A DNA stretch of 64,000 nt from Streptomyces triculaminicus (GTDB lineage Bacteria; Actinomycetota; Actinomycetes; Streptomycetales; Streptomycetaceae). The position numbers and the translations under genes were made by a program. This document shows, one piece after another, positions 43,663-52,382 of the stretch. How positions within the stretch are numbered: position 1 is the first letter of the stretch; every line of letters starts with the position of its first letter. Location of the stretch: assembly GCF_017349075.1 (NCBI RefSeq), contig NZ_JAFMOF010000002.1:1116001-1180000 (forward strand). The letters are read 5' to 3'. A model generated the notes under the pieces. That model did no database searches and was not told the DNA's origin. It was given only the letters and a program-made list of their open reading frames with translations.

Positions 43663-44106
43663 ATGCCTCTTGACGGTGAGTACGAGCCGAGTTCCGCCCA
43701 GTGGGTACGCGAGCAGGTCGAGCTCTACGAGAGTTCGGGCGGCACCCAAGGCACCACGATGCGCGGCATGCCGGTGATCATCCTGACGTCGGTCGGGGCG
43801 CGCTCGGGCAAGCTCCGCAAGACGCCCCTGATGCGGGTCGAGCACCAGGGCGAGTACGCCGTGGTCGCCTCCCTGGGCGGCGCCCCCAAGCACCCGGTGT
43901 GGTACTTCAACCTCAAGGCCCACCCGCGCGTCGAGCTGCGGGACGGCACGGTCAGGAGGGACATGGTCGCCCGGGAGGTCGAGGGCGAGGAGAAGGCCCT
44001 GTGGTGGGGGCGCGCGGTCGAGGCGTACCCCGACTACGACGACTACCAGGCCAAGACCGAGCGCGAGATCCCCGTGTTCGTCCTCGAGCCGGCACCGGCC
44101 GGCTGA
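43663..44106 (+). CDS. deazaflavin (F420)-dependent nitroreductase-family protein
   Basis: 147 residues with the Ddn-type split-barrel pattern: [45 protein letters not shown], and [26 protein letters not shown]. These proteins use F420 to reduce or protect against quinones and nitro compounds and are common in actinomycetes. The gene is preceded by ctGGGGGGT and ATG. Confidence 0.85.
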   Translation: MPLDGEYEPSSAQWVREQVELYESSGGTQGTTMRGMPVIILTSVGARSGKLRKTPLMRVEHQGEYAVVASLGGAPKHPVWYFNLKAHPRVELRDGTVRRDMVAREVEGEEKALWWGRAVEAYPDYDDYQAKTEREIPVFVLEPAPAG

Positions 44107-44128
44107 CGGCCGGCCACCCGGACACGCC

Positions 44129-44815
44129 CTAGCGGCCGGTGAACTCCACGGCCGCGACGCGCTCGCGCGACGCCCGGTCGAGCAGCACCACCGAGGCCGC
44201 CTCGGCGACGGCGTCCGGCAGCGGGGCACCCCGCTCCGGCCGCCCGTCGGGCCCGCCGAGGGCGGTCAGCAGTTGTTCGAGGCCGCGCCGGTGCCGGTCG
44301 AAGACGCGGGCCGGGGCCCAGCGGCCGCGGGCCTCCTGGCCGGCCAGCGCCTCCGCGGCCCCCACGTCCAGCAGCACCACGTGCAGCTCGCGCCCCTGAC
44401 GCCCCGCGGTCCGGGCCAGCCAGCGGCGCATCCAGGGCCGGCTGCCGCAGTCGTGCACCAGCACCGGCCCGCCGCCGCGCGCCTCCGTGCGCAGCCACCG
44501 GACGTGCTCGAGCCGGGCCCAGGGCCGGTACACCGCGTACGGCAGGCGGGCCGGCATCACGGCCTCGCACGCGACATGGACGGTGCGGGGGTCGACGACG
44601 GCCGCCGCGCGGGACCAGCGGCGCAGCAGGGTGCTCTTGCCGCTGCCGGGCAGGCCGGAGACGACCACCACGGCGCCCGGCGGGTAGGACAGCACGGCCG
44701 GGACGGCGCCCGGCCCCCTGAGGTCCACCAGCCCGCGCGGCCTCAGCGCCGGCTCCGGCTCCCCGGCCGGTCCGGTCCTCGCGACCGTGCCGGCCGGCCC
44801 GCCTATATCGCTCAC
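44129..44815 (-). CDS. P-loop NTPase, kinase-like
   Basis: 228 residues with Walker A VSGLPGSGKSTLLRRW (about 50-65) and a likely Walker B strand ELHVVLLDVGA. The layout suits small AAA/zeta-like nucleotide kinases in actinomycetes that phosphorylate small molecules. An antitoxin partner is not seen. The substrate is unknown. Confidence 0.7.
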   Translation of the reverse strand: MSDIGGPAGTVARTGPAGEPEPALRPRGLVDLRGPGAVPAVLSYPPGAVVVVSGLPGSGKSTLLRRWSRAAAVVDPRTVHVACEAVMPARLPYAVYRPWARLEHVRWLRTEARGGGPVLVHDCGSRPWMRRWLARTAGRQGRELHVVLLDVGAAEALAGQEARGRWAPARVFDRHRRGLEQLLTALGGPDGRPERGAPLPDAVAEAASVVLLDRASRERVAAVEFTGR

Positions 44816-45075
44816 TGTGTCCCCTGTTCCGACCTGTGGTTCCCCCAGCCTCGCACGCGCTCGGCGGGCCCGGTAGAAGCCCCCGCCGGACCGGGCCGGG
44901 GACAGGGTGGGAGACGCCGGTGCGGGCCGGTCGGTTGCCCGCGCTCCCGGCTACCGGCCGGCGAAGACGCGGCCCTGGACGCCGGGCACAAGAGGGTGCT
45001 GCGACAGGGGAAGCAGAAAGGGAAGGAGGGATGCTGCGGCAGTGTCCGGAATACACCGTCATCGTTGAAGAAACC

Positions 45076-45330
45076 ATGAAGAATCACATCATGACGCGCC
45101 GCGCGGCCGGATCGGTTCTCCTCGCCGCGTGCGGCCTCGCCCTCTCCGCGGGCACCGCGCAGGCGGCCGGCGAGGGCGGTGCCAAGGCCCCTTCCCTGAC
45201 CGAGCGGGTCTCCCGGCTGGCGTCCGTGGACGCCGCCCCCGTGGGCCGGGCCGCCTCCCTGGTGAAGAACGAGATCCCCAAGGAGGCCACCGGGAAGATC
45301 TACCTCCGCTCACCCCTGGCCGGCGCCTGA
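45076..45330 (+). CDS. small secreted protein
   Basis: An 84-residue product with a clear signal peptide (MKNHIMTRRAAGSVLLAACG, hydrophobic core, cleavage near AQAAGEGG) and a short mature part (about 50 residues). The 3' end overlaps the convergent VOC gene by 21 nt. The ATG follows GAAGAAA. Function unknown; the mature part has no Cys. Confidence 0.65.
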   Translation: MKNHIMTRRAAGSVLLAACGLALSAGTAQAAGEGGAKAPSLTERVSRLASVDAAPVGRAASLVKNEIPKEATGKIYLRSPLAGA

Positions 45331-46131
45331 TCCGCCGGCGTCCGACGCGGGGGCCAGCGCCACGAAGTCGGCGCCGGAGGGGTCCTGGCACACGGCCAGC
45401 CGTCCGACCCCCTCCATGTCCTCCGGTCCCATCTGCACAGCGCCACCGTTGCCCGTGATCGCGGCGACGGTGGCGTCGCAGTCGGTCACGCCGAAGACCG
45501 GGTGCCAGTAGGGCCGGCCGTCGTTGAGGGCCAGGTGCTCCCGGGGGAGCTGCATGATGCCGCCCTGCATGCGCTCCTCGCCGCAACCGGCGGGGGTGAC
45601 GAGGGTGTACGTACCGCCGCCGCCCGGCAGCGGAATGTCCGACGTCTGCCAGTCGAACAGGGAGCCGTAGAAGTCCCGCGCGGCCGTGGCGTCCGTGGTG
45701 TAGAGCTCGGTCCAGGCCAGCGTGCCGGGCATGTCGACCGCTTCCAGGCCCTGGCTCGTACCGGGCTGCCACACCGCGAACTGCCCGCCCAGCGGATCGG
45801 TGAGCTGGGCCATCATCCCCTCGCCGTCGGCGTCCACCGGGGCGACCCGCACCCGCCCGCCCGCGCGCTCGGTGGTCTGGGCCGCGGTGCGGGCGTCCGG
45901 GGTGTTGAAGTAGATCATCCAGGCCGAGCGGGCCCCCTCCTCGGTGAGCCGGCCCAGCCCGCCCACCGTCCTGCCATTCAGCTTGAAGATGCCGTAACCG
46001 GCCGTCTCGGGGCCGCCGGTCTCGAACTCCCAGCCGAAGACGGCCCGGTAGAAGCCGGCCGTCGCACCCAGGTCGGGGGTGCCCAGGTCGATCCAGCACG
46101 GAGAGCCGGGACGGAAATCGGTGGTGATCAT
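45310..46131 (-). CDS. VOC-family protein, two glyoxalase-like domains
   Basis: 273 residues form two beta-alpha-beta-beta-beta modules: CWIDLGTPDLGATAGFYRAVFGW at the start of the first and LAWTELYTTDATAARDFYGSLF at the start of the second. Proteins of this group include glyoxalases, antibiotic-binding proteins and dioxygenases; the role here is open. A paralogous arrangement is at 58707-59504. Confidence 0.8.
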   Translation of the reverse strand: MITTDFRPGSPCWIDLGTPDLGATAGFYRAVFGWEFETGGPETAGYGIFKLNGRTVGGLGRLTEEGARSAWMIYFNTPDARTAAQTTERAGGRVRVAPVDADGEGMMAQLTDPLGGQFAVWQPGTSQGLEAVDMPGTLAWTELYTTDATAARDFYGSLFDWQTSDIPLPGGGGTYTLVTPAGCGEERMQGGIMQLPREHLALNDGRPYWHPVFGVTDCDATVAAITGNGGAVQMGPEDMEGVGRLAVCQDPSGADFVALAPASDAGGSGAGQG

Positions 46132-46351
46132 GGGCTGCCCTTCGCCGGTCCTCGTCTGGTCCGCGCCGGAATCCCGGGGCGGTCTCCCTGTCGCACCCGC
46201 CCGGGCCCTCGCCCCGACAGCCTGTCACCGGGCACCCGCACCCGCCCCCCGGAACAGGGCCGTTCGGCCCTGTCGCCCCGGGCCGAACGGGCACTTTTGG
46301 GCGGTGTCATACTGCTTTGCCACCCCACCCCCTTCACCGGAGATCCGGCCT

Positions 46352-47632
46352 GTGAACACCAGCACCCAGGGCAACGACTACTACGCGCTGCTGGCGAGGC
46401 ACGACGCGATGCGGCTGCGCAGGCAGCTGCTCTCGCCGGGCGCGTTATCCCCCCGGGACGACTCCCCGGCGCTTGCGCCGGGTCCCGACGACGCCGACCG
46501 GCGGCTGATCCGCCGTGAGCTCCCCCTGGTCACGCCCTTCGAGGACCTCATCACCCACCTGTACGAGGTGATGTTCCGGCGCTGGCCCTACCTGAGGTCC
46601 CTCTTCCCCGAGTCCATGGCCTTCCAGCGCGAGCACCTCGCCCGGATGTTCCATTACCTGACGGAGAATCTGGACCACCCCGACGAGGTGGCCGCCACGT
46701 TCACCCGGCTGGGCCGCGACCACCGCAAGCTCGGCGTCCGGCCGGCGCACTACGAGGCCTTCGAGGCCGCGCTCTGCGAGGCGCTGAAGATCCGGGCGGG
46801 CGAGCGGTGGAGCGCCGAGCTGGAGGGGGCCTGGCTACGCATGCTGCGGGCCGCCGTCGACGCCATGGTCGCCGGCGCGGACGCCGCCATCGGCGAACCG
46901 CCCTCCTGGCACGCCGTGGTCGTCGCCCACGAACTCCGCCGCCCCGGCCTCGCGGTGCTGCGCGTACGGACCCATGAGGCCTACCCCTACCGGGCCGGGC
47001 AGTACGCCGCGGTGGAGTCGCCGCTGCTGCCGCACGCCTGGCGGCACTACTCGATGGCCTGCGCGCCCCGGGCCGACAACGTCGTGGAGTTCCACGTCCG
47101 GCAGACCGGCACGGGAGGCGTCAGCGAGGCGCTCGTCCGCCGCACCGGCGTGGGCGACACGCTGCGGCTCGGCCCCGCGAAGGGGCAGATGACCCTGGGC
47201 GGCGAACTCACGCGCGACCTGCTGCTCGTGGCGGGCGGCACGGGACTCGCCCCCCTCAAGGCCCTGCTGCAGGAGGTGTCCGCCCGCCCCTCCGGGCACC
47301 GGCTGGTCCACCTCGCCGTCGGCGCCCGGAATCGCGCCGACCTGTACGACGGCGACTGGCTCGCCGACCTGGAGAGCCGGCGGCCGTGGCTGCGCGTGGT
47401 GCCCGTGCTCGGCGACGAGAGCACGATCCGCGGGGGCGGCACGGTCCTCGACGCCCTCCGGCGGCAGGACGGCGGCTGGTCGAACAGGACGGCCTACGTC
47501 AGCGGCCCGCCGGCGATGGTCGCCGCCACGGTCGCACGGCTGACGGAGATGGGCCTGCCCGCCGGGCGGATCCACCACGACCCCCTCCCGCACGCCCCCC
47601 GGCACGCCGCTGCGCCCGCCCACCGGCGGTGA
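46352..47632 (+). CDS. flavohemoprotein-like (globin plus FAD/NAD reductase)
   Basis: 426 residues. The N-terminal globin (about 45-180) includes HLYEVMFRRWPYLRSLFP and the proximal-His region LGRDHRKLGVRPAHYEAF. The C-terminal ferredoxin reductase-like half has RAGQYAAVE, the FAD-binding WRHYSMACAP, and the NAD site LLVAGGTGLAPLKALL. This suits NO dioxygenase or related haem-flavin enzymes. The GTG start has GGAG nine bases upstream. An N-terminal extension of about 45 residues is longer than in E. coli Hmp. It lies beside the haem-linked sensor system. Confidence 0.85.
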   Translation: MNTSTQGNDYYALLARHDAMRLRRQLLSPGALSPRDDSPALAPGPDDADRRLIRRELPLVTPFEDLITHLYEVMFRRWPYLRSLFPESMAFQREHLARMFHYLTENLDHPDEVAATFTRLGRDHRKLGVRPAHYEAFEAALCEALKIRAGERWSAELEGAWLRMLRAAVDAMVAGADAAIGEPPSWHAVVVAHELRRPGLAVLRVRTHEAYPYRAGQYAAVESPLLPHAWRHYSMACAPRADNVVEFHVRQTGTGGVSEALVRRTGVGDTLRLGPAKGQMTLGGELTRDLLLVAGGTGLAPLKALLQEVSARPSGHRLVHLAVGARNRADLYDGDWLADLESRRPWLRVVPVLGDESTIRGGGTVLDALRRQDGGWSNRTAYVSGPPAMVAATVARLTEMGLPAGRIHHDPLPHAPRHAAAPAHRR

Positions 47633-47633
47633 C

Positions 47634-48287
47634 TCAGGGCAGCAGCCGCCGCTCCTTGGCCACGGCCACCGCGCCCGCGCGGGTGTCCACGCCGAGCTTG
47701 GCGTAGATCCGGCCCAGATGGGTCTTGACCGTGGCCTCGCTGATGAACAGCGCCCGGGCGATCTCCCGGTTGCCCAGGCCGCGCGCCAGCTGGCCGAGGA
47801 TGTCCTGCTCCCGCTCGGTGAGAGTGCCGGGAGCCGCCCCGCCGCGCATGTGCGCCATGACCCGGCCGACGACCGGCTGGGAGAAGGCGGTCCGGCCCCG
47901 GGCCGCCGCGTGGATCGCGGCGAACAACTCCTCGGGGCGCTCCGCCTTCAGCAGGTAGCCGGTCGCCCCGGCCTCGACCGCCCGCCGGACGTCCGCGTCG
48001 GTGTCATAGGTCGTCAGGACCAGGACGTACGGCGCGCCGGGCGCGGCGGTGATGCGGCGGGTGGCCTCCACGCCGTCGATGCCGCCCGCCGCGCCCGTGA
48101 CCGGGCCGAGCTGCAGGTCCATCAGCACCACGTCCGGCCGCAGCCGTCCGGCCAGCGCGACGGCCTCCTCGCCGCTGCCGGTCTCGCCGACCACCTCGAT
48201 GCCCGGCTCGCTGGCCAGCAGGGCCAGCAGACCGGCCCGGACGACGACGTGGTCGTCGCACAGCAGCAGGCGTACGGGGGCGTTCAT
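47634..48287 (-). CDS. LuxR/NarL-type response regulator, SenR-like
   Basis: 217 residues: receiver domain with the acidic pocket CDDHVVVRAG, phospho-acceptor Asp in VVLMDLQLG and Lys in GYLLKAE; C-terminal GerE/LuxR helix-turn-helix (LTEREQDILGQLARGLGNREI). The ATG overlaps the kinase stop as ATGA. Pairing with a sensor kinase and a divergent HbpS-like gene matches the SenS-SenR-HbpS system of streptomycetes, so SenR-like is the most likely identity. Confidence 0.85.
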   Translation of the reverse strand: MNAPVRLLLCDDHVVVRAGLLALLASEPGIEVVGETGSGEEAVALAGRLRPDVVLMDLQLGPVTGAAGGIDGVEATRRITAAPGAPYVLVLTTYDTDADVRRAVEAGATGYLLKAERPEELFAAIHAAARGRTAFSQPVVGRVMAHMRGGAAPGTLTEREQDILGQLARGLGNREIARALFISEATVKTHLGRIYAKLGVDTRAGAVAVAKERRLLP

Positions 48288-49527
48288 GAGGACTCCGAGG
48301 GGAGGGCGCGGGGGTGTGCGGGGGAAGGGGGACGCGGGCGGAGACGACGGTGCCCTCGCCGGGCGCCGACTCCACGCTGAGCCGGCCGCCGACCTGCTCG
48401 GCGCGGGCGCGCATGCCGGGCAGGCCGTGCCCGCGGCCCCGGCCCGGCCGCCGCCGCTCCCCGCCGCGCGGGCCCAGGCCCCGCCCGTCGTCGGCCACGT
48501 CGAGGACCACCTGGTCGTCCAGGCAGGTGAGGGTCAGGGCCGCGTGGCGGGCGCCGGAGTGCTCGCGGACGTTGGCCAGCGCCCCCTGGGCGATGCGCAG
48601 CAGGGCCGACTCGACCCGCGCGGGCAGCTCTCCCGGCTCGCCCTCGAGGTGGAAGCGCACCGTGAGGGCGTCGTCCGACTCCCGCTCGGCCAGGCCGCGC
48701 AGGGCCCTGGCCAGCGGCACGCCGCGCTCGAGGTCGGGCGGCGCGAGGTCGTGGACGAAGCGGCGGGCCTCGGCCAGACCGCGGGCGGCGATCCGGGTGG
48801 CCGTCCGCACGTGGGCGCGTGCCGTGGCCGGGTCGGCGTCCCAGACCCGGTCCGCCGCCTGGAGCAGCATCCCCTGGCTGGACAGGCCCTGCGCGAGGGT
48901 GTCGTGGATCTCCATCGACAGCCGCTGCCGCTCCGCCAGGGTGCCCTCGCGCCGCTCGGTGGCGGCCAGCTCGCGGCGGGTGCGCAGCAGGTCGTCGATC
49001 AGCGCCCGCTGCCGGGCCGCCTGCCGCTCCATGTGGACGAAGACGGCGGTCGCCATCGCGGCGACGACCGGCGGGGCGACCACCAGGGCGGGGTCGAAGC
49101 CGAAGAGGCTGATCTGCGCGGCCGTCACGAAGACCGTCAGGACGGCGATCAGAATCAGGGCGGCGCGGGCGGGCAGCACCCGCAGGCTCGTGTAGACCAG
49201 CGGGATCGCGCACCACGCGAAGCTGGGGGCGAGCACGACGAGCACGGCCCACACCGCGACGAGCGCGCCGAGCCACAGCCGCCGCTTCGCGGTGGCGCGG
49301 TCGTCGTCGCGGCCGATCCCGTACAGCAGGGCGAGCACCGCGCTCAGGGCCACGACCCAGGCGGTGCGCGGGTCGCCGGGGTGGCGGATCAGGAAGCGGA
49401 CGAGGGAGGCGCCCAGCAGGAGGAGGAACGCGCTGTGCCTGACCATGGCGAGCCACCAGGCGTCGGGCTCCCGGTCCGGCTTCCGGTCCGGCTCCCGTTC
49501 CGGGGTGTGCGCTGGGTCGGCGTGCAC
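48284..49527 (-). CDS. sensor histidine kinase, SenS-like, with probable frameshift near the 3' end
   Basis: About 410 residues: five or six transmembrane helices (about 30-170), a HisKA_3 dimerisation helix with RLSMEIHDTLAQGLS (phospho-His), and a HATPase domain (DDGRGLGPRGG). The GTG at 49527 follows AAGGAG by nine bases. The kinase frame does not stop at the expected ATGA junction but runs on into the regulator; a one-base loss in G runs at about 48311-48331 would explain this, because the neighbouring frame ends exactly at the junction. The adjacent divergent hbpS-like gene supports a SenS-like role in haem and redox sensing. Confidence 0.8.
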
Positions 49528-49758
49528 GTATTTCGTCTCCTTCTCGCGTGGCTCGTCGTGCCGCGCCTCTGCGCGCGGCGGGGATCTCCCTTCTCCTGTC
49601 CTAAACCGTGCGGGGCCGCCGCGCATCATCCGATCGGTTGACACGGGGTCGTCCGTACCGCCCCGGCGGAGCAGCCGGAACGGCGATCCCCGGGGGCGGG
49701 CCCGGATTCGAGGATGAGGTCGTCGCACCAGCCCGTCCCCTTTTACCGAGGAGTCACC

Positions 49759-50334
49759 GTGCCGAACACCGAGAAGCCCTCCCGCCGTCCGTCCACCCGC
49801 GCCCGGGTGCTGACCGGCGTCGCCGCCGCGGCCGCCGTCGGCGCCGCCACCTTCGGCGCCGTCTCCGCGACCGCCTCCCCGGCCGCGGGCCAGGCGGCCC
49901 CCGTCCAGGCGGCCGGCGGCGGCCTCACCCGGTCGTCCCACCTGTCGGTGGACTCGGCGACCAAGGCGGCGCAGGCCGCGCTGGCGGCCGCGCGCAAGGA
50001 CGGGCAGAAGGTGACCGTCGCCGTCGTCGACCGCAACGGCAACACCGTCGTCGTCCTGCGCGGCGACGGCGCGGGCCCGCAGTCCTACGAGTCCGCCCAG
50101 CGCAAGGCGTACACCGCCGTGTCCTGGAACGCCCCCACGTCCGAGCTGGTCAAGCGCCTCGAGCAGACGCCGAACCTCAAGGACATCCCCGGCACCCTCT
50201 TCCTGCCGGGCGGCACCCCGGTCCAGGCGGACGGCGCCCCGGTCGCGGGCATCGGCGTCGCGGGCGCCCCGAGCGGGGACCTGGACGAGAAGTACGCCCG
50301 GGCGGGCGCGGCCGGGCTCGGCGCGGTCAAGTAG
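49759..50334 (+). CDS. hbpS: secreted haem-degrading/haem-binding protein, HbpS/GlcG family
   Basis: 191 residues with a signal or Tat-like N-terminus (SRRPSTRARVLTGVAAAAAVG) and the GlcG/HbpS domain (DSATKAAQAALAAARKDG, VTVAVVDRNGNTVVVLRGDG, AYTAVSWNAPTSEL). HbpS binds haem outside the cell and modulates SenS. The gene is divergent from the SenS/SenR-like pair, and the GTG start has GAGGAG six bases upstream. The 3' end overlaps the convergent next gene by 8 nt. Confidence 0.85.
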   Translation: MPNTEKPSRRPSTRARVLTGVAAAAAVGAATFGAVSATASPAAGQAAPVQAAGGGLTRSSHLSVDSATKAAQAALAAARKDGQKVTVAVVDRNGNTVVVLRGDGAGPQSYESAQRKAYTAVSWNAPTSELVKRLEQTPNLKDIPGTLFLPGGTPVQADGAPVAGIGVAGAPSGDLDEKYARAGAAGLGAVK

Positions 50335-51490
50335 CGGGCGCGAGTGTGATGCGCAGGAACCGCGGCCGGTAGATGGCCGCGCGGCGGATGACGTCGCGCG
50401 GCTCCAGGCTGTTGACGTTGTAGGAGACGACGAGTTCCCGGCGGCCCCGGCGCTCGAGCTCGGGATGCTCGTGCGGGTTGTAGGCGATGACGTCCGCGTC
50501 GTGGTACGTGCCGTGGGGTCCGGCCTCCGGCGCGGTGTGGACCGTCCGGGGCCGGGTGAAGGGGCCGCCGGGATCCCGGGCCCAGGCGAGCTGCGTCTCG
50601 GCGCTGAACGGCTGGTCGGCGCGCTGGGTCACCAGCGCGTACCAGTCGCCGTGCCGGACCACGCTGAGCTCGTCGGAGGTGAGCAGCGCGGCGCCGCCGG
50701 GGCCGGTCAGCCGGGCGGCGTCCGCCTCGCGGGCGGACCAGCCGCCGCGGGCGGTGCGGTAGCGCCACGGCCGCCGCAGGTCGCTCCCCTCGACGCGGGC
50801 CAGCCGCAGGTGGTGGGCGCCCGACGCGGCGGGTTCGGTGCCGTAGACATAGGTGTACGCCCCCCGGCGCTCGAGCCACGCGCCCCAGGAGACGCCGGAC
50901 GAGGACGGCAGCGGGGTCGGCGAGGCGGGCCGGGACAGCGCCGTGGTGCGGAAGCGGGCCAGGACGTTGCCGCGCCAGGCCAGGTCCAGCGGGCCGCTGC
51001 CGGTGCGGGCGTAGCGCGCGTAGACGACGCTCACGTCGTTTCCGTCGCGGAGTGCGGCCCGTGCCCAGTACCACTGGCCGGGGTCGGTTCCGGCGACGAG
51101 CGGGGCGGGACGCCCGGACGCGTCCCGGCCGGTGACGGTGCGGGGCCCGCCCGCGTTCCAGAGCACGAAGCTGTTGTGGACGAAGGGGGTCGTGCCGCCC
51201 TCGCCGATGACGGGGGAGCGGGAGCCGTCGGGCCGTACCGTGCCGAGGAAGGTGTCGGAGAACACCCACAGTTCGCCGGCGGGCGTCGGCACGGAGTACG
51301 TGCTGTCGCCGCCCGTCCAGTGACGCGGCGAACGCCCGTGGTCGGCGTACCGGCCGAACGCCTCGTCGAGGGCGCGCAGCGGCCGTACGTCCGTCACGCG
51401 CGGCGGCCCGGCGGGGGCCGGTTGCGGGGGCAGGAAGGCGCACAGGGCGGCGAGCGCGGCGAGGACGGCGACCGGCACGGGCATCTTCAT
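50327..51490 (-). CDS. secreted DUF5005/DUF4185-like protein
   Basis: 387 residues with a signal peptide (VPVAVLAALAALCAFLPP) and beta-propeller-like sequence: STYSVPTPAGELWVFSDTFLG, VHNSFVLWNAGG, GVSWGAWLERRGAYTYVYG. These features are shared with secreted carbohydrate-related propellers of actinomycetes. No catalytic residues are obvious. The start at 51490 is preceded by weak ribosome signals. Confidence 0.65.
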   Translation of the reverse strand: MKMPVPVAVLAALAALCAFLPPQPAPAGPPRVTDVRPLRALDEAFGRYADHGRSPRHWTGGDSTYSVPTPAGELWVFSDTFLGTVRPDGSRSPVIGEGGTTPFVHNSFVLWNAGGPRTVTGRDASGRPAPLVAGTDPGQWYWARAALRDGNDVSVVYARYARTGSGPLDLAWRGNVLARFRTTALSRPASPTPLPSSSGVSWGAWLERRGAYTYVYGTEPAASGAHHLRLARVEGSDLRRPWRYRTARGGWSAREADAARLTGPGGAALLTSDELSVVRHGDWYALVTQRADQPFSAETQLAWARDPGGPFTRPRTVHTAPEAGPHGTYHDADVIAYNPHEHPELERRGRRELVVSYNVNSLEPRDVIRRAAIYRPRFLRITLAPAT

Positions 51491-51583
51491 GACCCAAGGA
51501 TCGGCGAGCCGGGCCCGGCCGGGGAGGGTGCCGCGACGGACGGCGGTTCGCGCCGTAGCGCGGGCGCCGCCGTGTGGGTGAGG

Positions 51584-51775
51584 ATGGGCCTGGGCACGGT
51601 CCCCGACCCGAACGTGGGTCTCAGCCAGCCGAGCTCGGTCACCCAACTGCCCGACGGCTGCCTGCGCCTGGTCGTCCGCGAGTGGAACCGCAACCGGTTC
51701 TGGCAGATCACCGAGCGCGAGCGCTTCGTGTCGTGGGAACCCTGGCGGCTGTGCGCCACCCAGGACTGCGCCTGA
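51584..51775 (+). CDS. small hypothetical protein
   Basis: A 63-residue protein whose sequence looks protein-like (VTQLPDGCLRLVVREWNRNRF, WEPWRLCATQDCA) although no family is recognised. It lies between two minus-strand genes. The start is uncertain. Confidence 0.45.
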   Translation: MGLGTVPDPNVGLSQPSSVTQLPDGCLRLVVREWNRNRFWQITERERFVSWEPWRLCATQDCA

Positions 51776-51782
51776 CGCCGGC

Positions 51783-52382
51783 TCAGCCGAACGAGATGTT
51801 GCCCCGTCCCGCGACGGCCCGCAGCCCGCTGAGGGCGCAGCCGGTCACGTCGGTGGTGGGCACCGCCCAGCCGTGGACGTGGCGCCGCGCCATCCGCCCC
51901 GAGACGACGCCGCCGCTGAGGAAGGCGTCGGCCGGGGTGTAGCCGCCGCCCCGGGCGGCGGGTCTGAGGTGGGAGACTCCGGCCCGGTAGCCGCGCTGGG
52001 CCCAGCCGTGGTACCAGGTGACGGTGCCGGATCCCTCGATCCGGTCGGCCGTCAGGCAGTTGGCCATGGCGGAGCCGCGCAGGACCAGCCGTCCGGAGCG
52101 CACGCCGCGCTGGCTGCCGTCGGGGGACGTGCAGCGGTCGAGCAGGACGGTGCCCGTCGCCGAGACCTGGCGCATGCGGCCCGTCAGGCTCGGCCGGAAG
52201 ACGACGGGCTCGCCCGGCGCCGTCTGCAGGGCGCAGTTCAGGGCGGCCGCCGGAGCGCTCCGCGCGGGCACGGCGGTGGCGGGCGGCGCGGTGGGGCCGG
52301 CCGCCGTGGTGAGGGCGCCGAGCAGCAGGGCGACGGCGGTCGCGCGGGCGGCCGCGGTGCGGGAGCGTCGGGTGAGGGTCAT
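51783..52382 (-). CDS. secreted protein of unknown function, coupled to MMPL exporter
   Basis: 199 residues with a signal peptide (RATAVALLLGALTTAAGP) and a Cys-containing mature part (NCALQTAPGEPVVF, LLDRCTSPDGSQRG, TGCALSGL). Its ATG overlaps the stop of the MMPL gene (ATGA). The four Cys suggest disulphides outside the cell. The pairing suggests an exporter-associated envelope protein. Function unknown. Confidence 0.65.
   Translation of the reverse strand: MTLTRRSRTAAARATAVALLLGALTTAAGPTAPPATAVPARSAPAAALNCALQTAPGEPVVFRPSLTGRMRQVSATGTVLLDRCTSPDGSQRGVRSGRLVLRGSAMANCLTADRIEGSGTVTWYHGWAQRGYRAGVSHLRPAARGGGYTPADAFLSGGVVSGRMARRHVHGWAVPTTDVTGCALSGLRAVAGRGNISFG

Noticed and set aside
44129..44815. 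Zeta-toxin with antitoxin
   Set aside because: There is a P-loop but no recognisable antitoxin gene or toxin-specific motif next to it.
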